Notes under the pieces: generated by a model
The model's input: only the letters and a program-made list of their open reading frames with translations
Database searches by the model: none
What the model was told of the DNA's origin: nothing
Translations under genes and position numbers: made by a program
Assembly (NCBI RefSeq): GCF_000701905.1
Contig: NZ_JNKC01000001.1
Span: 558,001-622,000 of the forward strand
DNA length: 64,000 bases
Source: Proteiniclasticum ruminis DSM 24773
GTDB taxonomy: Bacteria; Bacillota; Clostridia; Clostridiales; Clostridiaceae
Reading direction: 5' to 3'
Part shown: positions 1 to 9,074 of the stretch, piece by piece
How the letters are laid out: each line of letters starts with the position of its first letter
Numbering within the stretch: position 1 is the first letter of the stretch

Positions 1-548
1 TCCACAACACCGCTGGTGAAGAGAAATATCTTGGATATGCTTTCCTTGTTCTCTCCGAGTGAAGCATTCACCATATGCATGGTCACATAACCAGCTTCAT
101 GTTCTGATAGAAGAACCCCAGTGGCATCCTTTATGAACTGGAGCCCTTCAAGGCCTACCTGAAACTCTTCAGGATACAGACTCTTGATTTCATGCAGCAT
201 AAGATTCGGTATCTCCAGCCCGCTTTTTTTTCGTTCCACTGCGTAGGTGATGTGATCAATCATCCCTATCAAAGCCTGCATTGTCATCTGAATCCCCAGG
301 ACATCTTTGGCCCTGTCCCGGATCTTCTGGGCAGCGTCAATAAGCTCCATGGGCGTATCCCCAAAAAGCCTATAGAGTCTATCTTTCCCATCCTCCCGGA
401 CCTCATACACCTTCTCGATGCGGTCTTTTGAAACCAGATCCCCCAGTTTTTTCTGGAATCCGATACCTGCACCTGTGAGGATCATTTCCTCTCCGTTCTC
501 AGACCGGGTTGCAACGATATTGTTATTGAATATCTTGATTATCCTCAT
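1..548 (-). CDS. BglG/LicT-family transcriptional antiterminator, 3' end cut by window edge
   Basis: The frame is open from an ATG at 548 to the window edge, so only the N-terminal 182 residues are present. The start MRIIKIFNNNIVATRSENG and the following GAGIGFQKKLGD match the CAT RNA-binding domain (about residues 1-60) of LicT/SacY proteins. The rest reads as the first PTS regulatory domain. In this family the CAT dimer binds an RNA hairpin (RAT) and blocks an overlapping terminator when the PTS sugar is present, with PRD histidines phosphorylated by the PTS. A GGGAGG site precedes the start. A TATAAT lies on the minus strand at 580-585. A matching RAT lies 13.7 kb away upstream of the EIICB gene at 12,659-14,098, but the direct target may equally be a gene beyond position 1. 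Confidence 0.9.
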   Translation of the reverse strand, partial: MRIIKIFNNNIVATRSENGEEMILTGAGIGFQKKLGDLVSKDRIEKVYEVREDGKDRLYRLFGDTPMELIDAAQKIRDRAKDVLGIQMTMQALIGMIDHITYAVERKKSGLEIPNLMLHEIKSLYPEEFQVGLEGLQFIKDATGVLLSEHEAGYVTMHMVNASLGENKESISKIFLFTSGVV

Positions 549-722
549 CTACAACCTCCCATGGAACACTATACTCTCTATTATAGTAGTTCTTCCAGTT
601 TTTTCCTAGTGGAAAGGCACTGCTCAAAAATTCAAATGGTGCAAAAAGTTTGTGCATTTTGTCAATGGAATCCTTTCCATGAAACACGTAAGATAAGAGT
701 ATGTTGAAAGGAGCTGAAGCAA

Positions 723-1832
723 TTGGCTAGTTTAGAATTAAAAAATGTTTGGAAGAAATATCCCGGAGATGTGGTTGCAGTTAAGGATTTTAACCTTACA
801 ATAGAAGATAAGGAGTTCATCATCTTTGTCGGTCCTTCAGGCTGCGGTAAGTCCACTACACTTCGAATGATTGCAGGACTTGAAGAAATCTCAGATGGTA
901 CCATTATGATCGGTGAACGCGTCATCAATGATGTGGACCCCAAGGACAGAGACATCGCCATGGTGTTCCAGAACTATGCGCTCTATCCTCATATGAGTGT
1001 TTATGACAATATGGCCTTCGGACTGAAACTGAGAAAAATGTCCAAAAAAGATATAGACGAAAAAGTAAGAGAAGCCGCAAAGATTCTTGATATTGAGCAT
1101 CTTCTTGCAAGAAAGCCCAAAGCTCTTTCTGGCGGACAGAGACAAAGAGTGGCCCTGGGACGTGCCATTGTAAGAGATCCGAATGTCTTCCTCATGGATG
1201 AGCCGCTTTCAAACCTTGATGCGAAGCTCAGAGTCCAGATGAGAACAGAAATTTCCAAGCTTCATCAGAAGCTGCAGACTACTTTTATCTATGTAACCCA
1301 TGACCAGACGGAGGCTATGACCATGGGTACCAGAATCGTTGTCATGAAAGATGGACTCATTCAGCAGGTGGACACACCTCAAAACATCTATGACAATCCT
1401 GCCAATATGTTTGTTGCAGGTTTCATTGGTTCCCCACAGATCAACTTCCTTCCAGCCACAGTAGTTTCTGAAGGTGGAGAGACACTTCTTGCTTATGATA
1501 CTGTAAGAATCCCTGTCTCCAAAGATCAGGCCAAGAAGCTCACTGAAAGAAAGATGGAAGGCAAAGAAGTAGTCATCGGTGTTCGTCCTGAAAACATCAG
1601 CTACGAACAGGAACAGATTGAAAAATGGGGCACTCCGTCCTTTGATGCCAAGGCTGAAGTTACTGAAATCATGGGCGCAGAGTCCTATGTATACCTGACC
1701 AACAAACTGGATAACATCACCATCCGTGTCAACGGAAACAGCAGTGTGAAGCCAAACCAGGTAGTGAAGCTTGCCTTCAACGGGGAAAAGATTCACGTGT
1801 TTGATAAAGAAACGGAAGAAACCATATTCTAA
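723..1832 (+). CDS. msmX: MsmX/UgpC-type sugar ABC transporter ATP-binding protein
   Basis: This 369-residue ATPase energises carbohydrate importers from the cytoplasmic face. Walker A GPSGCGKST is at residues 37-45, the signature LSGGQRQRVALGRA starts at 135, and Walker B VFLMDEP is at 155-161. The long C-terminal OB-type region after about 235 is typical of MalK/MsmX ATPases. The start is a TTG, chosen because AAAGGAG lies nine bases upstream at 707-713 and the protein then begins MASLELKNVWKKY. No permease or binding protein adjoins it, which fits the known role of MsmX as a shared ATPase. The LplB/YtcP-type importer at 6,657-9,992 lacks an ATPase and is a natural client (inference). A PucR-like regulator follows directly. 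Confidence 0.93.
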   Translation: MASLELKNVWKKYPGDVVAVKDFNLTIEDKEFIIFVGPSGCGKSTTLRMIAGLEEISDGTIMIGERVINDVDPKDRDIAMVFQNYALYPHMSVYDNMAFGLKLRKMSKKDIDEKVREAAKILDIEHLLARKPKALSGGQRQRVALGRAIVRDPNVFLMDEPLSNLDAKLRVQMRTEISKLHQKLQTTFIYVTHDQTEAMTMGTRIVVMKDGLIQQVDTPQNIYDNPANMFVAGFIGSPQINFLPATVVSEGGETLLAYDTVRIPVSKDQAKKLTERKMEGKEVVIGVRPENISYEQEQIEKWGTPSFDAKAEVTEIMGAESYVYLTNKLDNITIRVNGNSSVKPNQVVKLAFNGEKIHVFDKETEETIF

Positions 1833-1849
1833 CAATGGGGAGCGCTGCC

Positions 1850-2530
1850 ATGACCACATACTCTCTTTCCTCCACTTCGGAGAAAATGAAGCTCAATAAC
1901 AAAATAGAGGACCTGCAGAAGGAAGTGCCAAAAACTTCCTTCTGCCCCATCCTTTCATCCACAGAAAACCTCACAGAACTTTATGAGTTTCTTACGGCTT
2001 ATTTGGGCTCAGATCATTATCTCCTACTGATGGAAAATCATGTGATCGTTATGGCGCCGGTTAAAGATGCTTTTAAAATTGCCAGTGGACTTTCCACTGC
2101 TCTAACAGAGAATTTCTATAAAAACCATACAGTGCTCTACTATCGAAATCCATGTACCGGCTCCCTCTTAGAGAGAATCTCAGAACTGCAGGACACTTCC
2201 AGAAGCATTGTCCAGTCGGATCTTAAAGGTTCCCTTTATGCAGTGGAGGATCTCTTTCTCGTAAGAATTCTGGAACAGATTTCGAAAGAGGAGCTTTCTA
2301 AGTTTCTGGAAACGAAAAGATCTTCCTATGAAAAACTCTCCTATGAGCTTCGCCTTACGGTGAAGACCTTCATCGAAGAAAGTCTTTCCATGAGCAGGAC
2401 TTCAAAAGTGCTCTTTATCCACCGGAACACCCTGACCTATCGGATTCAGAAAATCCATCAGATCACAGGTCTGGATATCCGGAACTTTCAGGAAGCTCTG
2501 CAGCTTCTGACCCTATCCTACTTCGTATAA
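1850..2530 (+). CDS. PucR/CdaR-like helix-turn-helix regulator
   Basis: This protein has 226 residues. The C-terminal 60 residues, with RNTLTYRIQKIHQITGLDIR, match the PucR C-terminal HTH (HTH_30) of sugar-diacid and purine regulators. The N-terminal part has no domain I recognise. An in-frame ATG lies at 1,835, but GGGGAG at 1,837-1,842 gives good spacing to the ATG at 1,850, so that start is preferred. The gene follows the MsmX ATPase after 17 bases and is probably co-transcribed with it. A role in regulating carbohydrate uptake is inferred from this pairing. A terminator follows. Confidence 0.8.
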   Translation: MTTYSLSSTSEKMKLNNKIEDLQKEVPKTSFCPILSSTENLTELYEFLTAYLGSDHYLLLMENHVIVMAPVKDAFKIASGLSTALTENFYKNHTVLYYRNPCTGSLLERISELQDTSRSIVQSDLKGSLYAVEDLFLVRILEQISKEELSKFLETKRSSYEKLSYELRLTVKTFIEESLSMSRTSKVLFIHRNTLTYRIQKIHQITGLDIRNFQEALQLLTLSYFV

Positions 2531-2552
2531 TCTTATATATTGAATCATACAG

Positions 2553-2600
2553 AAAAGCATCGGATTTTTCCCCTCCAGGAAATCTGATGCTTTTCCTTTT
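2553..2600 (+). terminator. Rho-independent terminator of the msmX unit
   Basis: Inverted arms of about 15 bases (2,553-2,567 and 2,580-2,594) around a pyrimidine-rich loop end in a T-rich run. The site lies 22 bases after the PucR-like gene. Confidence 0.85.
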
Positions 2601-2680
2601 TCATTTGTATTATTACTATAACAACCACTTTTCTTTTATCTTTTACATTAATTATCTATCTTATCATGACAACAGTTCAG

Positions 2681-2718
2681 AAAAATCAAAACAGCCACTC
2701 ATAAAAGTAGCTGTTTTG
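2681..2718 (-). terminator. Terminator of the ADP-ribosylglycohydrolase operon
   Basis: Stem CAAAACAGC (2,687-2,695) pairs with GCTGTTTTG (2,710-2,718). On the minus strand the hairpin is followed by ATTTTTC. It lies 20 bases past the last operon gene. Confidence 0.8.
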
Positions 2719-2738
2719 ACCTTATGATTCAGTATACT

Positions 2739-3725
2739 TTACTTAATCAAAGACGCAAGCTGGTCGCTCATTTCTTTAATATCTAATCCCTTTGTAAATG
2801 CCAGACAGGTTCCTGAAGGATATCTTGTCTTTTCCAACCATTTTTCAGGAATTGCTGTCGCTCCATATTTTGCACCTAAGATACCACCAACAATCGCTCC
2901 AATAGTATCCGCATCCCGTCCAAAGTTACCCGCCGCGATTACTCCCATTTTGAAATCATCTCCGAACAGCTTTACTACTGCTAGAGCGCTCGCTACAGCT
3001 TCAGGAGCCGCCGCTTTGTAGCTGGTCCATAACGCATCATGTATTGGCATCCAAGCCATCAGAGGGTTGTTTCCATTCTCCTTAATCAGTGACAGCACTT
3101 TTTCAATGGTATATCTCATCCAGGAGTCTTCCGGAACAGCAGCTTTAGCCGCTTCAATAATCTCATCTATAGTTCCATCCACCATGGCTACTGAAACAGC
3201 AGCAGCTACAGCTTGTGCCCCCCAGATTCCTTCTCTGTAATGGCTGATGGAGGCATCTACCTCAGCTAAAGCGATTGCTTTTTCTGGTTCTCCCGCACAA
3301 ATAATACCGATGGGCGCAATTCGCATTGCACTGCCATCACTGTGAGAGTACGCATTGTACATGCCTGAGTATGGAGGAAGGATTCCCCTTTTTACATTTC
3401 GGACTCCTTCAATTTCACTTGCACCACCACGAGGAAATTCATCTTGACCTGCTACATGTTTAAGCCAAGCGTCTACTACATCACCAGAAGTAGGATTCCC
3501 TTTTGTATCAATAAGAATTTTTGCAGTCAGTAATCCAAATTCTGTATCATCTGTGCTCCATGATGCACCTTCTTTGAAGTCTGTGGTGATTCCATATGCA
3601 AACTGATTCTCAGGGCTTCTTGCTGCATCTCCAAATGAATCTCCCACAGCTAATCCAGAAAGAGTGCCATATGCCTTATCCAGCAATAATTCTTTGTTTT
3701 CGATTAATTCTGATTTACTTTTCAT
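2739..3725 (-). CDS. ADP-ribosylglycohydrolase-family protein (328 aa)
   Basis: The family is all-helical and metal-dependent, cleaving ADP-ribose or related N- or O-glycosidic bonds. Here the first metal motif STDDTE is at residues 57-62 and the second, DADTIGAIVGG, starts at 271, so the binuclear Mg site looks intact. The length is close to the usual 300-350 residues for a single-domain member. It is the last gene of the minus-strand operon and overlaps the esterase gene by four bases (ATGA), implying translational coupling. The substrate is unknown. The company of a sugar ABC importer suggests a small imported ribosyl or glycosyl compound rather than a modified protein (inference). Confidence 0.88.
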   Translation of the reverse strand: MKSKSELIENKELLLDKAYGTLSGLAVGDSFGDAARSPENQFAYGITTDFKEGASWSTDDTEFGLLTAKILIDTKGNPTSGDVVDAWLKHVAGQDEFPRGGASEIEGVRNVKRGILPPYSGMYNAYSHSDGSAMRIAPIGIICAGEPEKAIALAEVDASISHYREGIWGAQAVAAAVSVAMVDGTIDEIIEAAKAAVPEDSWMRYTIEKVLSLIKENGNNPLMAWMPIHDALWTSYKAAAPEAVASALAVVKLFGDDFKMGVIAAGNFGRDADTIGAIVGGILGAKYGATAIPEKWLEKTRYPSGTCLAFTKGLDIKEMSDQLASLIK

Positions 3726-4495
3726 TTTCTACTCCTTATTATCCATTCAATATAGTTTCTGATTTGTATATTCCAGTCAGTAAAGTCATGAACTCCTTCA
3801 TCCTCAATATAATTATGTTCTATTTGATTCATGCTTAGAAAATCATGAAATTTCCGGTTCACAGTTATTAGTCCATCATTCCTGCCACAGTATATATAGA
3901 TTCCCGGTAGAGCCACGCTTCTTCTCTGAGCTTCTTCCGCTAGATTATAGATGTCATCCTCGGGACGATCCAAAACATGATGTCCGAATGCGAGAAGCAG
4001 ATCTTTACGCTGTTCCTTCATTATTTTTTCCTGAGTATCTTGAAGAGTACGTAAACTTCCAGACAAAGAGGCTATGCCTGAGAACAATTCAGGCTCCGTG
4101 AGTCCCCATTTTATCGCACCATACCCGCCCATAGAATATCCTAAGACATAATTCTCCGTTTCTGACAAATCTAACGATATCAAGGCTTTTAAAATCTTAG
4201 GGAGCTCATTTGTCAAATAGTCAAAATATGCCTCCCCATATGCCATATTCGTATAATAGCTATTTTGCATACTTGGCATGATTAAAACAACATTGCTTTT
4301 ATTTGACAGTTCTACTACATCAGTATAATCATAAAAAGTATCACCGCTTCCAGACTTACCGTGTAAAAGAAATAAGACTTTCTCGTTGCGAGATGATTCT
4401 TTGAGGTATGTCAACCTTTTCTTCGGAATATGAACATGTATGGTCTGAGGCAAACCAAGAGTATTTGATTCAAACTCCAGTGTAATCTTCGGCAT
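3722..4495 (-). CDS. Esterase-D/tributyrin-type alpha/beta-hydrolase
   Basis: This 257-residue cytoplasmic hydrolase has the nucleophile elbow GYSMGG with Ser121, an oxyanion-side LLHG at 43-46, a candidate acid Asp207 in GRND, and a candidate His236 in GVHDFTDW. That gives a full Ser-Asp-His triad of the putative esterase family that includes EstA and FrmB-like enzymes. It has no signal peptide. Its start overlaps the stop of the upstream gene, and its own end overlaps the next gene. The tight coupling between two ADP-ribosylglycohydrolase-fold proteins suggests it removes an acyl group from the same substrate (inference). Confidence 0.88.
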   Translation of the reverse strand: MPKITLEFESNTLGLPQTIHVHIPKKRLTYLKESSRNEKVLFLLHGKSGSGDTFYDYTDVVELSNKSNVVLIMPSMQNSYYTNMAYGEAYFDYLTNELPKILKALISLDLSETENYVLGYSMGGYGAIKWGLTEPELFSGIASLSGSLRTLQDTQEKIMKEQRKDLLLAFGHHVLDRPEDDIYNLAEEAQRRSVALPGIYIYCGRNDGLITVNRKFHDFLSMNQIEHNYIEDEGVHDFTDWNIQIRNYIEWIIRSRK

Positions 4496-6594
4496 CAGGA
4501 TTCCTCTACAGACAGATTGCCGAACAGACTTCTTCCAAGGCCGTACTTTGCATACCCTGTCATTCCATAAGCATAACTGTCATCTGATACTTCTGCAATT
4601 TTTTCTCCATTAATGTAGAATTTCAGTAAATACCCTTGAACATCAAATGAAAACTTATACTCTTTACCAAGTTCCCATGCATAGTCCACAGAAATGAGAT
4701 TCTGTAAACCAAATTCATTTTTCAAAATGCTTACTTTGTTTTCTGAAGTGAAGCCTGCATAATATCCCTTCATAGCACCTTGAACACGTGCGCTGATGAG
4801 ATGGCTCTCTCCATGTACTGGAATTACGATTCCACATACCTTGTAGTCTTCCATAAAATAATTTCCTGTCATGGCTTCCGCATGATCAAGACACATACAG
4901 GACATATACTCACCTTCAATCTCCCAGGCACCATGGTTATGGGAGAATGGTGTGATGGAAGAGAACTCTTTTTTCTGGCGAGAGATATCGATGGAATATT
5001 TTGCTTTGCCTTCCACTTTGAAGTCATCAATATAAAGTACTCCGAGATCCTTGTATTTGTCTGGCGAATTGCCTTCGACAATAAGACCTATTTCGTCAAT
5101 CATATCTCCTCCTAAGTCTGGGATAACAAATGACCATTCCTTCCACCCTTTCTCAGCTACTACTCTGCTTTCAAGAATGACCTCTTCTTTTGTTCTTGTA
5201 TTTCTGATATAGGTGGATATATACATGCTTTCGCCATTCCATCTGTCCAAGTTCAGCATCAGGCTGACATGTTGACCTGGATAAGCTTTCGGACTGAACA
5301 CAGGCATATAACGTTCATCACTGAAATCTTCTCTTCTGTAATAAGGTTTAATGAAAACCTTGCTCTTTTTGCCTCGAACCATCCGATCAAAAAGGACTCC
5401 AAGTGATCTCTTTCCGCTAAAAGCCTGCTCTTCTGTATTGTATACACTACAATAAAACGGATCTGAAACTCTGAAATTATGGGTGGATCCTGGTAACTCA
5501 AAATCAAAAATAAGTTCCTTCTCACTAAAGTTCATAAGAAGTTCTTCTGGCGCTGACTCCCCCGTCATCTGATAGGCTAAGGTTGCTACCTTCTTAGCGT
5601 AACTGGGCACGTCCAATATATTCAGGTATCCTGAAATCCCTGATAGTGCAATAAAATCATTGATTGGTTTCAGGTAATTTTTCTTGATTCCCTCTATTCC
5701 CACAGCAACACCCATAATTGTACCAACATTTCCAGCATTACAGTCTGTATCCCAACCGCACATTGTGGCAATCTCTACTGTTCTATTGAAATCACCTTCT
5801 CCATATAGCAGTGAAAGAATGCAGACTCCTGCATTCGGTATGATATGACAAACCCCTGGATACTTGTCATAGCCCCATTCCTCATGAAGATATTTCATGC
5901 AGCTTCTCCAATCTTCTGGATAGTTCTGGTAGTAGAAAATCACATTCTTGGTCACCTCATAATATTTGGAGTCTTCAGGAATCTCTCTTAATCCAATTTC
6001 AATGATTTTCATAGGATTACTTTCAGAAAATGCAGCTGCAATGCAGGCTGCCATAAACCTTGCTCCGTAAACCCCCTCATCATCATGAGATACTCTAGCT
6101 GCGGCTTCCGCAAAGTCAGCTGCTTGTTTCGGATCATTTGGAGATATAAGCCCCCAGGTATCAATAAAGATTTGCCCTCCAATCTGATCAGCCACTACTT
6201 TCCCGTTTTGCATCTTTGAGCCCGACATTGGCGCTTCAATGCCGCGGAGCAGATTGAGATACGCTGTATGCTCCGTACTAACTCCATAGCCTCCCCACCA
6301 AAACATACCGATTCCTTCTCTTGCGTAGTTCAGCCATGCATTACCTACATGCTTTGGTCGAAGTCCTTCAGAGAGATCTTCATCATCTAGAGCTCTTAAA
6401 AAATAGACTGGACCATTGGCATCATCATCTGCTGCGAAGTTTTTAAATTCCTTCACATAGTCTGTAATGTCTCCATATGTTCTTTGAATCCGTTCATAGG
6501 TCCAAATTGTTGGTTCAACTGGCGCACCTAAACGGATTCCGACATTCATTCCCAGAAAACCTGCATATACTTTCTCCAAATAATCTCTTTGCAT
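4495..6594 (-). CDS. Large ADP-ribosylglycohydrolase-family protein with C-terminal beta domains (699 aa)
   Basis: Residues 1 to about 350 have the ADP-ribosylglycohydrolase fold, with AADDDANGP around residues 54-62 and GWDTDCNAGNVGTIMG from 280. The usual TDDT first motif is replaced by a DDD cluster. The remaining 350 residues look like beta-rich carbohydrate-binding or concanavalin-like modules (for example FYINGEKIAEVSDDSYAYG near the end). No signal peptide is seen, so it appears cytoplasmic. The ATG at 6,594 is ten bases from AAAGGAG (6,605-6,611); a TTG at 6,597 would add one residue. It is twice the length of a typical family member. The substrate is unknown. Confidence 0.83.
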   Translation of the reverse strand: MQRDYLEKVYAGFLGMNVGIRLGAPVEPTIWTYERIQRTYGDITDYVKEFKNFAADDDANGPVYFLRALDDEDLSEGLRPKHVGNAWLNYAREGIGMFWWGGYGVSTEHTAYLNLLRGIEAPMSGSKMQNGKVVADQIGGQIFIDTWGLISPNDPKQAADFAEAAARVSHDDEGVYGARFMAACIAAAFSESNPMKIIEIGLREIPEDSKYYEVTKNVIFYYQNYPEDWRSCMKYLHEEWGYDKYPGVCHIIPNAGVCILSLLYGEGDFNRTVEIATMCGWDTDCNAGNVGTIMGVAVGIEGIKKNYLKPINDFIALSGISGYLNILDVPSYAKKVATLAYQMTGESAPEELLMNFSEKELIFDFELPGSTHNFRVSDPFYCSVYNTEEQAFSGKRSLGVLFDRMVRGKKSKVFIKPYYRREDFSDERYMPVFSPKAYPGQHVSLMLNLDRWNGESMYISTYIRNTRTKEEVILESRVVAEKGWKEWSFVIPDLGGDMIDEIGLIVEGNSPDKYKDLGVLYIDDFKVEGKAKYSIDISRQKKEFSSITPFSHNHGAWEIEGEYMSCMCLDHAEAMTGNYFMEDYKVCGIVIPVHGESHLISARVQGAMKGYYAGFTSENKVSILKNEFGLQNLISVDYAWELGKEYKFSFDVQGYLLKFYINGEKIAEVSDDSYAYGMTGYAKYGLGRSLFGNLSVEES

Positions 6595-6612
6595 CAATGT
6601 TTCTCTCCTTTA

Positions 6613-6644
6613 AATAAAGCGGCATATCCCTATGCCGCTTTATT
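6613..6644 (-). terminator. Intercistronic hairpin after the binding-protein gene
   Basis: A perfect 14-bp inverted repeat (6,613-6,626 and 6,631-6,644) with a 4-base loop lies between the solute-binding gene and the next cistron. It has no real U-run after it on the minus strand, so it more likely stabilises the upstream mRNA or partly terminates it. Excess expression of the binding protein would follow. Confidence 0.65.
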
Positions 6645-6656
6645 AGTTCTAAGTAA

Positions 6657-8159
6657 TTAATTTCCCAACTGCTCCACTAAATAGGACTCAAATTCAGTTC
6701 CACCGGACTGGTTCCATTTTTCAACAAATTCATCAAAATCACTAACAGGTCTTACTCCCCTAATAATATCGGATGAATACTCTTTATAAAGTGTATTCAT
6801 CGCATCCCACTGTGAAATCAAATGATCAGGGATCAAAACATTCACATCTTCAACATAGTATTCTTTTGCCATCTCCAGAGACTTAAGCCCTGGCGCGGAC
6901 ATCATAGGCTCAGCAAGCTCAGGAGTAGGTTCAAACTTATTAAGTGTTTCCCAGAATCTTGGATACCATTCAGGGAACTTCTCAGTAAATACAATCTTCT
7001 CCCCTTCTACATTGTAATGTGTTCCTTCAATTCCCAGTTTATCCAGCATATTCCCCTTAGGGCTTGCCATGAAATCCAGTACTGCGAATGCAGCATCCTT
7101 GACCTTGGACTGAGCATTGATTGCGAATCCTCTGGATTCCTTCGATACATCAATTGCAGTATATCCCTGTGAAACTCCTTTAGCTGGTGGCAACACCACA
7201 AGTTCTGCACCTTCACCATGAGTCTGTGTCATTTTATTGTTATAGATATTGATTACTGCTCCTGCAGTACCAGCTATGAATGCTGCTTCACCTTCATAGA
7301 ATGATTTCTCCATTGTATCCCACTGCTTCGTGATGTACTCTGGATCAATGAGTCCGTTCTTATAAAGTCTTGCGAAAAATTCAAGCTTGTTCTTCTCAAA
7401 CTCTGAAGCTTTGGAGAAGACCCATTTTCCATCTTCTTTCACAATGGTGCCTGTAACTCCAAAGGCCTGATTGAATACGGTGTTCATTCTTGATAGATCT
7501 CCATCAGAAGTGATTGCATATTTTGCTACACCCTTCTCTACGATTTCTGTCAGCATCTTCTCATAGTTTTCTACCGTAGGATCTTGCATCACTGCATCAA
7601 AGGAATCCAGCTGATCGGCGAAATCCTTTCTCATTACTGGGGCAGGGACTCTTGCAGGTGCAAGCCACAGTAGATATGGATAGTTTTCAAGCTTTACTTT
7701 TGTATGTTCTTCCATTAGGTTCTTCACATATGCAGAGTTCTGCACATACTCTGTCAGATCTTCAAGCAGACCATCATTACTGACTGGAAGATCGCCTCCC
7801 TGAAAATAAATGATGTCAGGCGAGATCTGCCCTGTTCTGAATGCTAAAGGAACAGCTTCTCCATAAGTTCCTGTAGGGGGTTCAAGGAAAGTGATTTTCA
7901 CATAGTTCTCTTCTTCTGCCATCCCTTCTTCAATGGCTTTAACAATGGATTGAATTGCTTCATCATTTGGACTTGCATCTTTCAGAATAATTGATACTTC
8001 CACTGGACTTTCTTTTGTACCAATACCGGTCTCAGATGTTTCTCCTGGGGTTTCAGAAGGAGTTTCATTTGGTGTTTCTTGGGTACTCTTATCACCGCAA
8101 CCCACAAATACAGATAAAACCATAAGCGACATTAACAAAATGGATAGAAACTTTTTCAT
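6657..8159 (-). CDS. Sugar ABC transporter substrate-binding lipoprotein (LplA-like)
   Basis: This 500-residue extracellular solute-binding protein captures the ligand for the adjoining importer. It has a signal peptide ending in the lipobox SVFVGC with Cys21 as the lipidated residue, then a low-complexity Thr/Glu/Pro linker (about 25-48) and a mature family-1 type domain. AGGAGG precedes the ATG. It follows the two permease genes in the same operon, the order seen in LplABC-type systems for large or acidic saccharides. The ligand cannot be read from the sequence. Confidence 0.9.
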   Translation of the reverse strand: MKKFLSILLMSLMVLSVFVGCGDKSTQETPNETPSETPGETSETGIGTKESPVEVSIILKDASPNDEAIQSIVKAIEEGMAEEENYVKITFLEPPTGTYGEAVPLAFRTGQISPDIIYFQGGDLPVSNDGLLEDLTEYVQNSAYVKNLMEEHTKVKLENYPYLLWLAPARVPAPVMRKDFADQLDSFDAVMQDPTVENYEKMLTEIVEKGVAKYAITSDGDLSRMNTVFNQAFGVTGTIVKEDGKWVFSKASEFEKNKLEFFARLYKNGLIDPEYITKQWDTMEKSFYEGEAAFIAGTAGAVINIYNNKMTQTHGEGAELVVLPPAKGVSQGYTAIDVSKESRGFAINAQSKVKDAAFAVLDFMASPKGNMLDKLGIEGTHYNVEGEKIVFTEKFPEWYPRFWETLNKFEPTPELAEPMMSAPGLKSLEMAKEYYVEDVNVLIPDHLISQWDAMNTLYKEYSSDIIRGVRPVSDFDEFVEKWNQSGGTEFESYLVEQLGN

Positions 8160-8182
8160 ACAATCCTCCTAATAGTTTAGTT

Positions 8183-9073
8183 TTATTGTTTAACCCCACC
8201 AGCCATTACGTCTGAAGCGTAATACTTCAGAACCAACGGATAGAGGACTAAAATCGGAATGATAGCAATAACAATAGTTGCATATTTTAACGCAGTATAA
8301 TCCAGCTTTGCCAGTTCATTGTAATTCAGCAGATTCTGCGCGCCAATCAGGGATGTAAGATCGTCATTTACGATAAATTGCCTAAGTATAACCTGTAGCG
8401 TCGTTTTATTCGCAGCCCCAATATATATGGATGCTTTAAAGTATTCATTCCATCGGATGACTGCATAAAACATGGTGATGGTTGCTACTCCCGCTTTTGT
8501 AAGGGGAAGCATAATCTTTGTGAGCAGTTTAATATGACCACAGCCGTCTATCTTGGCAGCTTCAATGATTTCCATTGGCACATCGTTAAAAAATCTCATC
8601 AGTATGATTAGATAATATACATTCACAGCATTAACTAAAATCACTGACCATCTACTGCCCATTAGACCAAGTTTCTGAATCACCAGATATTCTGGTACAA
8701 GTCCTGGATCAAACAGCATCATGATAATAAGAAACACCATAAGAACTTTCTTAAACACCAGATTAGGTCTAGTCAGTACATAAGCTGCGGTAACAGTCAA
8801 CATAACATTCAGTAGAGTTCCTACAACAGTAATGAATACTGAGCTGAATAATGAGGAAAATAGAACCGGATGACTCAACACGACCCGATAATTAATCAAG
8901 TTGATTTTCTTCGGAAAAATCTCAAGCCCCCCCATAGTAGGTGATACAGTGGGATCGGATAGCGATACTGCTAGTATATTCAGGAGAGGTACGATCATCG
9001 TTAGCGTAATGATAAAGAAAAATATCATAAGCGCAATCTGATAAAAATTATATTTCTTTTTGAAACTCTTCAC
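8183..9073 (-). CDS. Sugar ABC transporter permease (LplC/YtcP-like)
   Basis: This 296-residue inner-membrane permease has about six helices. The EAA loop reads EIIEAAKIDGCGHIKLLTKI (around 174-193), the site that contacts the ATPase. The start is GTG, placed nine bases after AAAGGAG. Only one base separates it from the stop of the partner permease. The two permeases form the channel. No ATPase gene is present in the operon. Confidence 0.92.
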   Translation of the reverse strand: MKSFKKKYNFYQIALMIFFFIITLTMIVPLLNILAVSLSDPTVSPTMGGLEIFPKKINLINYRVVLSHPVLFSSLFSSVFITVVGTLLNVMLTVTAAYVLTRPNLVFKKVLMVFLIIMMLFDPGLVPEYLVIQKLGLMGSRWSVILVNAVNVYYLIILMRFFNDVPMEIIEAAKIDGCGHIKLLTKIMLPLTKAGVATITMFYAVIRWNEYFKASIYIGAANKTTLQVILRQFIVNDDLTSLIGAQNLLNYNELAKLDYTALKYATIVIAIIPILVLYPLVLKYYASDVMAGGVKQ

Positions 9074-9074
9074 T

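Noticed and set aside
1209-1859. 216-codon minus-strand frame opposite msmX
   Set aside because: The ATPase motifs on the plus strand are complete; the antisense frame has no recognisable domain.
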